Below, piece after piece: positions 32,140 to 41,518 of a stretch of DNA of 64,000 bases. Where the stretch lies: positions 21,137,817 through 21,201,816 of the forward strand of contig JASXTE010000011.1 in NCBI GenBank assembly GCA_030280995.1, given 5' to 3'. The stretch's first letter is position 1. The number at the start of each line of letters is the position of its first letter. The position numbers were made by a program, and so were the translations under genes. A model generated the notes under the pieces. That model searched no databases. It was given only the letters and a program-made list of their open reading frames with translations, and had not been told where the DNA came from. Source of the DNA: Hemileia vastatrix. Its lineage: Eukaryota; Basidiomycota; Pucciniomycetes; Pucciniales; Zaghouaniaceae.

Positions 32140-33182
32140 TTATTTTTTTTTTTTGTTATTTATTTATTTTTATTTTTATTTATTTTTATTATTTTTTATT
32201 TTTATTTATTTATTTATTTTATTTTATTTTGTTTTTAATTTAAAATATAAGATTTAGAAAAGATAGTTTTGAAATAAAAGATAAATTTTAATTTTTTAAA
32301 AAAAGATAAACGAATGTGAAAAGAAAGATAAAAAAAAGTACTAAAAAAATATTTTAAAATAAAATTTTAAAAGATGCCCCCCGGCCATTTGATGAGCCGT
32401 ACCCTCAACATCATACCCACATCCAAGTGCAACTTGATGTGGTTACACAATTTTGAGAATTGAAAAGAAAAGAAAATAAATGAAAGTTTTAGAAGATAAT
32501 TTTTTTATAATGATGATCACTGGGTGGGCTCCCTCCAATTTATAAAAATGATTAGAGACCACCAGTGAGCATCACCTTTACAATAATTCATAATATATAT
32601 TAAAGAAAAGAAATCACAATCTAACATAAAAAAATCAAAAACAAAATAGGAAAATCTTGAATCCGGCGTTGAGAGCGGTGTCTCTTGATTCGCTCCAGTT
32701 TATAGTCTTAGTGGACTTCCTATAATTAAAAGACAAAGCCAGGATTCAACTAGAAACAGGGAAAATTTTGGAAACGAACATTATGGGGTAATTGTGTATA
32801 GAGCAGCCAGCCCATCAATTACCCCCACACTTGCCAATGTTAAATTAAGAAGGTTCCCCTGTGAACACTTCTTCCAATAAATTTTAAAAAGTTTTCCAAC
32901 ACTATCTTCACCCATATTTTAAGAATTTTAAGTTTTTGAAAATTTCAAAGATGGTCTTCTTGAATTTCGTTAAGTTTCATCATAGTTTCATCGCCCATAG
33001 AAAGTGTAATGATAGTAAAGTATTTTTGATAAAAATAAGAAGATAGTTTATACTTGTTGCGGAGGAATCCATAAAATTTCATAGATATCATAGTTTATCC
33101 TCATTTTGGAGGTATAAATTTAATAAAAGTCATTAAAATTGTAGTTTATCCTCATTTCGGAGTTGATAAAATTTAAGAAATT
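31902..33182. other. GypA non-coding with long (ATTTT)n tract
   Basis: 31980-32235 is T-rich low complexity (TTTTATTTTATTTAT). 32500-32580 can fold through GATGATCACTGGGTGG/CCACCAGTGAGCATC. Hairpin-motif copies at about 32700, 33083, 33150 and 33186. No gene seen. Confidence 0.6.
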
Positions 33183-34598
33183 TCATAGTTTATCCTCATT
33201 GCGGAGGAAGACTTCGGCACTCCTGGTGCCTCTAGGATAGAACCGTTTCACTTGATCGGCCGCTACCCTCTTCTTCAATACTACTCCATCCAACTCTTCT
33301 AGCACATATGAACCGCCGGAAACTTGCTCCTTGATTTTATACGGTCCATTCCACCTATCTGCAAAAATTTTTCCCCATTGACTTTCCAAACTCCTATTAT
33401 ACACCAGGACCATATCACCTGGGTTCAAAGGTTTCCTTAATCGATGTGCCAACCGCTCATCCCAATATCTAACTGATTGATTTCGGATCTTCATCATCCG
33501 TGAATATGCCTTTTCTAAATATTCTTCTTTCTTTTCTAGCTGCATCATTCTTGCACACAATAATTCTTCAGTAGTTTTGACCGTGTCCCAGTCAACTCCA
33601 AGATATGATTCAGCTTCTAAATCAACCGGTAAAACTGCTTTCTGTCCAAAAACAAGTTCATAAGGTGAAAATCCGGTCGTCCTTTTGGCAGTGATTCGAT
33701 CAGCAAATAAAACTAAAGGTAAATAGTGCCTCCACTTTTCGGCACTTGTCCCACACATTTTAACTAAAGCATCCTTAATAACTTGATGCCCTCTTTCAAC
33801 CATGCCTTCAGCTTCAGGATAATATGGGGTTGCTACCCTAACCTTTGATCCAACTTTCAATACGGCCTCTTTAAACTCTGTCCCAAATTCAGGACCTCCA
33901 TCTACCGTCACCAACTTCATCACCCCATACCTATATACCCAATTATTCAAAAAAAATTCTGCCACATTTTTGGCAGTTAAATTAATAAGAGGCGCTGCCT
34001 CTACCCAACCAGATAAATCATCTCTGGCCACAATTAAATATTTATACCGTCCCTCTTTTATATGAACGGCATCTAAACTAACTCTTCCAAAGAGCGTATA
34101 TTCACCGGTCGCGCGTCCAGGTTCTTTTGGCCTTAAATAACTTTGTCTTTGACATTCTTCGCATGACTGAACCCACTGTTTAACAGCCATCTTCATGCCA
34201 GGCCACCAAAATCGATCAGAAATTCTTCTAAACGTTTCTCCAACACCTCTATGCCCGAGATCTTCATGCAGTGATTTCAAAACTAATTCTTGCCCCTTCT
34301 GTTGAGTTATAACTACTTGAGGATTTGGATACCTCCTCCTCATTAAACGTCGACCAGATAGGTAAAACGTAGATGACTTCCTCTTGATAGCCACCCATTC
34401 ATCGTCTTCACAATCTTCTGGCCTCTCTAAAGTCAACAAATATTTGACTAACAAAAAATAAAAACCAATCTGACCCCAGACTTCATCTTGAAAATCGATT
34501 AATATAACATCAATAGGGACTTCTCTATCACCAATATCACCTGCACATGAATGAGCCAATAATCGTTGACCCCTAAATAAATTTTTAATCGAGCTATG
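33183..34598 (-). CDS. GypA integrase region of pol (after the in-frame TGA)
   Basis: Same frame as the pol ORF upstream, separated only by TGA at 34599-34601; the first Met is at 34559. It contains the HHCC zinc domain (LGHRGVGETFRRISDRF, CEECQRQS), then the DDE core: SLDAVHIKEGRYKYLIVARD, VTVDGGPEFG, and EAEGMVERGHQ with the Glu. The C-terminal GPY-type module is WNGPYKIKEQVSGGSYVLEE. No chromodomain. The enzyme inserts the cDNA, here with a 4-bp ACGT duplication. About 470 codons if read from the TGA. Confidence 0.85.
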   Translation of the reverse strand, partial: HSSIKNLFRGQRLLAHSCAGDIGDREVPIDVILIDFQDEVWGQIGFYFLLVKYLLTLERPEDCEDDEWVAIKRKSSTFYLSGRRLMRRRYPNPQVVITQQKGQELVLKSLHEDLGHRGVGETFRRISDRFWWPGMKMAVKQWVQSCEECQRQSYLRPKEPGRATGEYTLFGRVSLDAVHIKEGRYKYLIVARDDLSGWVEAAPLINLTAKNVAEFFLNNWVYRYGVMKLVTVDGGPEFGTEFKEAVLKVGSKVRVATPYYPEAEGMVERGHQVIKDALVKMCGTSAEKWRHYLPLVLFADRITAKRTTGFSPYELVFGQKAVLPVDLEAESYLGVDWDTVKTTEELLCARMMQLEKKEEYLEKAYSRMMKIRNQSVRYWDERLAHRLRKPLNPGDMVLVYNRSLESQWGKIFADRWNGPYKIKEQVSGGSYVLEELDGVVLKKRVAADQVKRFYPRGTRSAEVFLRNEDKL

Positions 34599-34601
34599 TC
34601 A
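34599..34601 (-). other. Single in-frame TGA splitting GypA pol
   Basis: 37559-34559 is exactly 1000 codons, so both ORFs share a frame. The codon lies between RNase H and integrase. Either an inactivating change (CGA to TGA is possible) or a readthrough site; context TGA CAT is not a classic leaky one. Confidence 0.6.
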
Positions 34602-37559
34602 ACGTTTTTCTTCTGAACCTTTGGATCCTTCGAAAACCGTATTTGAAAATACCTCTTTCTCTTTATCCACCTTTTTATTTAAATTCTCTAATTCTCCAAC
34701 ATATACACCATTCCTTAATTTACTACTATCCCACACTACCAATCCATTTTCCTCTACATACACCACATCTTCTTCTACCTCCTCTCTGCCGAATTTATCT
34801 TCACCTTTTCCAACACCTTTATTAACATAAAAACTATTTTCCAGTTTATCCTCTTGGTGGAGGTCATCATCATCATAATCTAAACACAATAGTCCTGCCA
34901 GTTTAACCTCATGGGGGAGGTATGGAAAGTCTTCAGCTCCTTTAGTGCTGGCTTTGATAATAGGTATATCTTCATCGAACTCCTCTGAGTCTGAATCTTC
35001 TTCAGTGGGTGGTCTCCTTGATAAACCATCTGGCATAGTAAATGTCTTGCCAGGCTTATGAACTAAATCAAATGAAAAATGTTGAATAAAAGCTACCCAT
35101 CTCGTCATGGGTGCGTTTGGTAAACTTGGGGAATTAATCATCTGGATTAACGATTTCGCATCCACTTGCAACTCAAAATTCTGCCCCCACAAAATATGCT
35201 GAAGTTTCTTCAGTATTTTCGCCACACTACATAATTCCAATTTTGGTTGAGAATATCTTGATTCGACCTCAGTAAATACTACAGATTCATACCTAACTGG
35301 CCTGATGTAACCAGCTTTATCCATCTGAGACAAAACCGCCCCAGCTGCAATCTGACTTGAATCAACTGCTAAATAAATTCTGCCAGCATTTTTTCCATAA
35401 TCCAACTTGTGCAGGACTAAATCCTTCCCTACAACCTCCTTCAACTTCACAAACGCCTTCTCACACTCTTCATCCCACTCCCAGTCTGCATCCTTTCTTG
35501 TTAACCGTCTCAATGGAGCTGCCAATGAAGAAAAGTCCTTAATAAACATTCTAACATATACGCAAACGCCTAAAAACCCTCTAACTTCGGTTGTATTCTT
35601 GGGTCTTGGCCAGGACTGAATTTTGTTAACTTTCTTCTTGGACATAATCCTACCCTCTCTACATACCACATGGCCTAATATTTCTAAGGCTGGCACACAA
35701 CATGAAAATTTTGAACCTGAAATAGTTAAGCCAGCCTCTTCAATTCGAAACAAGATTCTTTCTAATGTAATTGCAAACTCCCAAATGAATTTGCGTATCC
35801 CGGGATTCTCTTCCAACACCTGGTTATCATAGTCGGTTGTTGGTCCCTTAATTCCTCCATCATCTATAAAGATTCCAGCATATTGTGGAATTTCATCTTG
35901 AAGGATCCAAGCCATCTGAGCTTGATAAACTGCAACCGAATTTGTTGCTCCTTGAGGTAATCTTGTTAACTGTAAACGTCCAAGTGGTGTATCGAATGTA
36001 GTGAGAGGCCTTGAGTCCGGATGTAACTCTCTCTCATCATATCCACCCATAATATCTCCCAAACCATAACACACTCTCCCTGCAAACGCTTCAACAAACT
36101 CCTCAGCACTAGGCAGTATCCCAGCATCCTTTATTGTAACCCTATTTAATTCCCTAAGATCATGAACAACTCTAAGCTTGCCATTCGGTTTCTTGATACA
36201 AAATACCGGACTAGAATAACTTGATGTTGATTGCTCATACAGTCCAGTGCGTATCCGTTCTCTGACAACTTCAATATAGGCTTCTTTTAATGCAGCCAGA
36301 ATAGGAATCGGTTTCTGCTGCCACGGTTCATGACATACCACAGGAATCTTGTAAGGCTCCCCATAGGAATGCTTCAACACACCCCTCTCCTCTTCTACAA
36401 AAGTAATGGCCTTCTCTCGCTTGACCATCACATCCAACAACAACTTCTTCTCTTCTCCAGACAACCAACCATCAGGTCCAAAATTAACAACACCCAGTCT
36501 CTCAAAAGTGATTCTTGACGTCTCAGAAAATTCAGGCGGATTCTTTACCAAGGGACTTTCATAAGGATCTCTTGATAACCTTGGTCTTCTCAAAGGTGGA
36601 TTTAATTCAGCAGGTAGCGGTTCATTAATAGGTCGAACTTTATTTGCTACTTTCTTATATTTGGCTGCGTCCACATCTAAATAAGCTTGAGGTAAATCAT
36701 TTACTTTTGTATCGCCATTAAAACTTTCATCAAATGAATCTTCTTCATCGCCCGAATCAGAATAAGAAAAATTAGAAAAATATTTTATTTCATTTTTAAA
36801 TTTTACCCTTTTCTCCTTTCCCTCGTCTAATTTATAAACAGATTTTCCAACACCTTTTCTTCCCTTATCCAACAGTAAATCACCCGTAAAGAAAGTTGGA
36901 AGTTTAACCTCTTGCTGGAGAACCGGAATTGAATTTTCACAAAAATTATTTTTTTGTGTTTTAATTATACCGAGATTTTTTATTTGATTTTGATGAGATA
37001 ATTGCAGTTTACCCTCTTGCTGGAGGTCCGGAATAACATTTTCACATAAATTATTTTTTTGTGTTTTAATTATACCAAGATTTTTAATCGGATTTTGATG
37101 TGATATTTGCAGTTTACCCTCTTGCTGGAGGTCCGGAATAACATTTTCACATAAATTATTTTTTTGTGTTTTAATTTTACCAAGATTTTTAATCGGATTT
37201 AGATAAGATTTTCGCAGTTTACCCTCTTTCTGGAGGTCCAAAATAGAAGGAGATAATTGCAGTTTAACCTCTTGCTGGAGGTCATAAAACATACCCTTCC
37301 AATTTTTATCCAACCTAATTTGGCCCATTTTGCCTTTTTTACCATTTTTAAATTTAATAGAATAACAGGGTAAATCCAATAAACATATAGAAAAGTCCAA
37401 AACGTATTTGCACTCCAAAGTAATATTAACAGAAAATAATTGAGAATCCACTTGAATTATCTCCAAGTGAGCTGACCTATTGCAATCCGGGATCTCATCC
37501 TGAGGAGAGATTACAACATTTGAGCCATCAGCCCCTGCTACCCCAAAAAATGAGGGCAT
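34599..37559 (-). CDS. GypA pol: reverse transcriptase and RNase H
   Basis: 986 codons. It starts 22 nt inside the gag-protease ORF in the -1 frame. Residues about 95-235 are four imperfect 35-residue repeats (LQQEGKLQ, then NPIKNLGIIKTQKNN). Reverse transcriptase motifs follow: YSSPVFCIKKPNGKLRVVHD, LTRLPQGATNS, and FIDDGGIKGP (about residue 565) with both catalytic Asp. RNase H begins around AGRIYLAVDSSQIAAGAVL. The ORF ends with TGA after GSEEKR; the frame is otherwise continuous into integrase. That TGA is the one clear lesion in this element. Confidence 0.85.
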   Translation of the reverse strand: MPSFFGVAGADGSNVVISPQDEIPDCNRSAHLEIIQVDSQLFSVNITLECKYVLDFSICLLDLPCYSIKFKNGKKGKMGQIRLDKNWKGMFYDLQQEVKLQLSPSILDLQKEGKLRKSYLNPIKNLGKIKTQKNNLCENVIPDLQQEGKLQISHQNPIKNLGIIKTQKNNLCENVIPDLQQEGKLQLSHQNQIKNLGIIKTQKNNFCENSIPVLQQEVKLPTFFTGDLLLDKGRKGVGKSVYKLDEGKEKRVKFKNEIKYFSNFSYSDSGDEEDSFDESFNGDTKVNDLPQAYLDVDAAKYKKVANKVRPINEPLPAELNPPLRRPRLSRDPYESPLVKNPPEFSETSRITFERLGVVNFGPDGWLSGEEKKLLLDVMVKREKAITFVEEERGVLKHSYGEPYKIPVVCHEPWQQKPIPILAALKEAYIEVVRERIRTGLYEQSTSSYSSPVFCIKKPNGKLRVVHDLRELNRVTIKDAGILPSAEEFVEAFAGRVCYGLGDIMGGYDERELHPDSRPLTTFDTPLGRLQLTRLPQGATNSVAVYQAQMAWILQDEIPQYAGIFIDDGGIKGPTTDYDNQVLEENPGIRKFIWEFAITLERILFRIEEAGLTISGSKFSCCVPALEILGHVVCREGRIMSKKKVNKIQSWPRPKNTTEVRGFLGVCVYVRMFIKDFSSLAAPLRRLTRKDADWEWDEECEKAFVKLKEVVGKDLVLHKLDYGKNAGRIYLAVDSSQIAAGAVLSQMDKAGYIRPVRYESVVFTEVESRYSQPKLELCSVAKILKKLQHILWGQNFELQVDAKSLIQMINSPSLPNAPMTRWVAFIQHFSFDLVHKPGKTFTMPDGLSRRPPTEEDSDSEEFDEDIPIIKASTKGAEDFPYLPHEVKLAGLLCLDYDDDDLHQEDKLENSFYVNKGVGKGEDKFGREEVEEDVVYVEENGLVVWDSSKLRNGVYVGELENLNKKVDKEKEVFSNTVFEGSKGSEEKR
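36895..37290 (-). repeat. 105-bp tandem repeat inside GypA pol
   Basis: Three to four units, each starting with the hairpin motif (CAGTTTACCCTCTTGCTGG on the plus strand) and followed by a T-rich block. They are exact multiples of three, so they add 35 residues each to the N-terminal part of pol. Confidence 0.8.
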
Positions 37560-40147
37560 TCATCCCTTTCCAACAAACATAATTCACCAGAAGCCGTCCG
37601 TTTTATATGCCGCTTCTTGGTGCAAACACAACACTGGCACAGAGTAGTAATCCCTGGCCGTGTTTCCCAACCTTCATCTCCAGGAGGCGCTAACCGCATA
37701 TGTAACCTCCGCATATCTTCACCAGTGATCTCCAAACTAATCCCCATGCCAGCTTGATACCCTATCCTGGCCTCAAAATCCATCAAAAAAGGACCACCAA
37801 GAACAGTTTTGACTGCTCCTCTGGCCACATAAAAGTGAACCTTACCAACAGATCCACCAATGCCTAACCTGACATGCTCAGCTGTACCCATCAGCTCTGT
37901 TGCATGCCCTCCAATACCTCTGAGGTTTCCCCCAGTTCCACTTTTAATTGGCAAGCCTATACTCGTTGCTTGCTCCAATGAAATTAAATTAATTTGAGAC
38001 CCTGAATCGACCAAGGCCTTTACTTCTTTACCATTAAGAGTTACCACCAGGTAACCCAGGGGAGCGGAAAAATGTGTATCTACATCTTCCCCAAACTTTT
38101 CAGCATTTTCACAAATATATTCCACCTCTCCAGTGGAAACCCGACGCCTCGTCAAATGCTTCTTTTGCTTTTCAGCAAGCGCCGGACTAATCGTAAATAA
38201 CTCCCCCAAAGATAAGGGAATCTGAAGTTGATTCACCCTATTCAAAACTGCGTCCATCGCATTAGCTTGACCAGAAACTACTGGCCGCTCATACTGGACC
38301 TTTGATTTAACAACCTTGGCCCTGGGTACCTCTTGAGGTCCAACCAAGCCATCTTCACCCCCCATTATAACATCTTCACTTTCTATAACCCCAACTCTGT
38401 CACCAGCTTCTTGCACTAATCCTGATCCATCGCTAGTCCTTCTTACTCCCTCCATTGGGATGGGACCGCTAAAACTTGGTCTGGGTAGAGACGCCAACGG
38501 TACGTCCTCCTCAGAATCCGAATCATCCTCTGGCATAGGCTCACCATTTAAATCAAACTTGCCATAACTAGGGGGCCCCATATCAGCAATCCCCTTCTGC
38601 ATTTTATATAATTCGTCCTTAGAGTAAGGGTTCAATTTGTTGGAGGCAGTTTGAGCACTAGAATTCTTGTCCTTAGAGTAAGGGTTCACTTTGTTATTGG
38701 CCTTGCCAGGATTAGCCCTCAATTGGCTCTGAATGCTACTTTTTGCCTTAGTAGCGGCTGCTCTTCTAGCAGCATTAACATCATATTCACCAGCCATACA
38801 GCTACCCTCCACCTGGGCAACCGTTGCCAGCTCTAAACCACCAAAAGAAGTAGAAAATGTAGCTTTACTGACCTCTTTCTCTTTACCTTTGTCAGCTTTT
38901 CCACCATTACCATTACCATTTTTGCCACCCTTGGCATTAACATCTTCATCCGTCACCTCTTCAAATCTGGCTCTTCTTTCAGCCGTTAAACTTCTTCTGA
39001 CCAAATCAGAAGGAGACTGTCCATCACTGGGCTTGATGAACGAACCATCAGGAAATTTATAAACTTTACCATCAAATAAAACTCGCCCAGCATCCATATC
39101 CTTATCAAGAGCAAAACAAACTGTTGCTCTATGACCCCTCCTATTACAATAGGAGCACACCTTTGGCTCATCGTAGCCACCTCTATATCCATTACCACCA
39201 TTCCCACCATTTCTCCCATTGCCTGGGAAGCGGTTACCGTTGTTATTGCCATTATAATTTCGACGTTCATACCCTCTGGACTGATAAGAAGTCGACGTCG
39301 ACAAAGAAGCGATTGGGGCCTTGTTGGCCTTCTGGGTTTCTTGAACAAATATTTTTAATTGTTTCGTTAAATCGGCCAAGTGATCGACCATCTTAATATC
39401 TACATTACCCTCAACTTTAGCAGCAGGTAATCCCATTTGAGCCTTCTTGGCCTCCTGGGCTTTGACCATAATATCGTTGTTTTCGGCCAAAACCTCGCTA
39501 ACCTTGCTAACATATTGAGTGCAAGACTCTTGATATTTGTCCAACGCCAATAACTTGAGATGGGCCTGAATGTTCTCTTTGATAACCTCCAGAGCTGGCA
39601 GTTTCTGCTCACCATTAGGCAGTTCCTTCATCAAATCTTTTCTTGAAAGATCCTTCAAGACGTCCATACGAATATCCCTGCTGCATGCTGTCCAAAACAA
39701 ATCTTTTGCTTGGTTCTCATGCACTAACTTGTCCACCAGTATGAGATATTCCACCACTTCATCAAACTGAACACAGAGCTTTTTGAAGTCAGCCATAGAA
39801 GAAACACCACCTTTTGCTTGCCAGTCTCCAACAATTTTATTGAGGTCCATCATAGTAAACCTAACACCCCATCTATCAACCATAGCTTTAGAAAGCTTAA
39901 CCCAATCCTTGTCCTTGAATGCCTGCATAGCAATAACCTCTTTTTCCACCTCCCTATCGGCAATAAAAAATCTAACTTGCTTCACCATATCCACATGAGA
40001 AGCACCATCAACAGCAGCAGCAGCTTCATACCTGCTAATGAACCATTTAACCTCCTCCCCATCAAACTTTGGGCCATCCCAAGAAACAATTCTAACTGAG
40101 GGAGTAAGAGGGTTAGAAGATCCAGAAGCAACAGCAGAAGAAGACAT
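37538..40147 (-). CDS. GypA gag-protease
   Basis: 869 codons, intact. N-terminal gag (WDGPKFDGEEVKWFISRYEA, helical to about residue 280), a Gly/Asn-rich stretch, and a zinc knuckle C-x2-C-x4-H-x4-C (CSYCNRRGHRATVC, about 331-344). Then a low-complexity linker with a duplicated NKLNPYSKDE-type segment and the aspartic protease VKALVDSGSQINLIS (about 705-720) followed by LRGIGGHATELMG. It forms the particle, packages RNA and cleaves the polyprotein. Its stop TAG at 37538-37540 follows the slippery heptamer by one codon. Confidence 0.85.
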   Translation of the reverse strand: MSSSAVASGSSNPLTPSVRIVSWDGPKFDGEEVKWFISRYEAAAAVDGASHVDMVKQVRFFIADREVEKEVIAMQAFKDKDWVKLSKAMVDRWGVRFTMMDLNKIVGDWQAKGGVSSMADFKKLCVQFDEVVEYLILVDKLVHENQAKDLFWTACSRDIRMDVLKDLSRKDLMKELPNGEQKLPALEVIKENIQAHLKLLALDKYQESCTQYVSKVSEVLAENNDIMVKAQEAKKAQMGLPAAKVEGNVDIKMVDHLADLTKQLKIFVQETQKANKAPIASLSTSTSYQSRGYERRNYNGNNNGNRFPGNGRNGGNGGNGYRGGYDEPKVCSYCNRRGHRATVCFALDKDMDAGRVLFDGKVYKFPDGSFIKPSDGQSPSDLVRRSLTAERRARFEEVTDEDVNAKGGKNGNGNGGKADKGKEKEVSKATFSTSFGGLELATVAQVEGSCMAGEYDVNAARRAAATKAKSSIQSQLRANPGKANNKVNPYSKDKNSSAQTASNKLNPYSKDELYKMQKGIADMGPPSYGKFDLNGEPMPEDDSDSEEDVPLASLPRPSFSGPIPMEGVRRTSDGSGLVQEAGDRVGVIESEDVIMGGEDGLVGPQEVPRAKVVKSKVQYERPVVSGQANAMDAVLNRVNQLQIPLSLGELFTISPALAEKQKKHLTRRRVSTGEVEYICENAEKFGEDVDTHFSAPLGYLVVTLNGKEVKALVDSGSQINLISLEQATSIGLPIKSGTGGNLRGIGGHATELMGTAEHVRLGIGGSVGKVHFYVARGAVKTVLGGPFLMDFEARIGYQAGMGISLEITGEDMRRLHMRLAPPGDEGWETRPGITTLCQCCVCTKKRHIKRTASGELCLLERDECPHFLG
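37544..37550 (-). promoter_or_regulatory. -1 frameshift heptamer T TTT TTG between gag-protease and pol
   Basis: In gag frame the codons are CAT TTT TTG GGG TAG. Slipping back one base gives ...TTT GGG GTA GCA, exactly the pol frame. X_XXY_YYZ form, one codon before the gag stop and inside the 22-nt overlap. Confidence 0.7.
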
Positions 40148-40303
40148 CCCAATAAGTAATGAAAAGCGTTAAAATTCGATAAAATAACAAGCCTCTTGCA
40201 GGCCAATAACAAAAATCCAATTAGAGTTCCAGAAAATAAGCCTCTTGCAGGCTAATAACGTTCTTGATCCAAGTAAGTCTTTAAAGAAAGCTAGAGAAAT
40301 CGA
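40148..40303 (-). other. GypA 5' leader
   Basis: Short untranslated leader; AAGCCTCTTGCAGGC is repeated 42 bp apart (about 40190 and 40232). Confidence 0.6.
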
Positions 40304-40321
40304 ACCCCACATTGGGCGCCA
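40304..40321 (-). promoter_or_regulatory. GypA primer-binding site (tRNA-Lys type)
   Basis: In element sense TGGCGCCCAATGTGGGGT lies two bases after the LTR. It resembles the known tRNA-Lys(1,2) primer site TGGCGCCCAACGTGGGGC with one difference in the middle, and starts with TGG complementary to CCA. Confidence 0.7.
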
Positions 40322-40323
40322 AC

Positions 40324-41514
40324 TATGGTAAGGTAAACTCTTACAGTCGCCTTGCTGTAAGCAGAATCCGGAGGAGATGTGTGGATTTAGCTGAAAAACC
40401 CGTCCTTCCAATAAAAATAACAAAATGGGAGTTCTAAATCACTAAGCTAACCAATCTACTTGAATCTGATTTATAAAATAATGAAACTCTAAAATATTTA
40501 ACGCTTATTGAGATCGAGATAAAAGTGGCTGTTGATAAAGAAATACTGAATACAACAATTAAGGTGTACCAGTGAAAGATCTGAAAAGATTGACTTTTAT
40601 GTTTTTATAATATTTTTAATTTTTATGAGACAGCAATAATCAAGTCCCAGTGATGAAGACCTTTCTAAAGATACCCTGTAAGAAGTGTGATTTTAATTGT
40701 TGAATTGTATTTCTAAAATGTTATGTAAAAAATAATAATGTTATAAGGGTATTACAAATTTATTTAATTTGTTGAGTAATAAAAAATGAGACTGTGGTGG
40801 TTAATGATTAAGCTGTATGATGTGTCCCCCCTCTCAATTTCGAGTTTGAGAAGCGCTTAAGTATTCCTAGTCACGTGCCTATGTTTTCCCCTCCAGAGCT
40901 CTTCCAGAGTCAATCCGGAGCCCGTACGGAGCCGGAACGGAGTCCGTACGGAGTCCGTACGGAGTCAAAGCGGAGTCCGTACAGAGTCGAAACGGAGTCC
41001 GTACGGAGTCAAAACGGAGTCCGTACGGAGTCCGTCCGGACTTCCGGACTCAATTTAGAACCTTAAAACCATAATAAAAAATCTAGAAAAATTACACATA
41101 ATAGAGCTACTTCCCCTTTACATACCAAACTAATTTTCGTAGTCTGCGCAGCTCTAATTACCCCGTGAAAGTTCATCAAAGTTAAGTAATTTTTGAAAAC
41201 GTAAATATTTCTATAAAACTTTAAAATTCATTTAAAAATATAAAAAAAATAGTAAAAATTCTGGGAAAATTTCCCAAGGTTCTTGAGTGACTTGACTTGA
41301 TACTTATAAATTTTTCAGACCGTAAAAATAATTTTTCTCTGTAAAATAAATTGTATTTGTGTAGGCATTCGCTCGTGACCAATTTCTTCATATTTTAAAC
41401 TCCAAAATAAATTAAATAAAACCCTTTTTATAAAAAAATAATAACGCCAATCTTGCATGCCGTAATAACTCCATTTACATATTTAGGTGCCGTACTAAAC
41501 TTTAGGCTACCACA
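40324..41514 (-). repeat. GypA LTR, right copy (5' LTR in element sense)
   Basis: 1191 bp. It differs from the left copy by four extra 11-bp units at about 40913-41050 and a few substitutions. Its plus-strand end runs into the GypB gag frame (41453-41815 starts inside it), a chance fusion. Confidence 0.9.
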
Positions 41515-41518
41515 ACGT

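Larger units (their letters stand above)
27766..41514 (-). mobile_element. GypA: Ty3/gypsy element with antisense genes, nested in GypB
   Basis: LTRs 27766-28912 and 40324-41514; ACGT at 27762-27765 and 41515-41518. Element sense is minus: primer site, gag-protease, pol (reverse transcriptase, RNase H, integrase), then about 4.3 kb holding two plus-strand genes, then the polypurine tract. 13.7 kb in all, long for a fungal gypsy element because of the extra 3' region. The coding region has a single visible lesion (TGA at 34599-34601), so it is the youngest insertion here. Confidence 0.9.

Noticed and set aside
40297..40321. tRNA 3' end-like sequence next to the LTR
   Set aside because: Only the last part of a tRNA is matched, in the place and strand of a retroelement primer site; no cloverleaf around it.
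27766..41514. Chromodomain in GypA
   Set aside because: The integrase ends after the GPY-type module; none of the chromodomain pattern seen in GypB and GypC is present.
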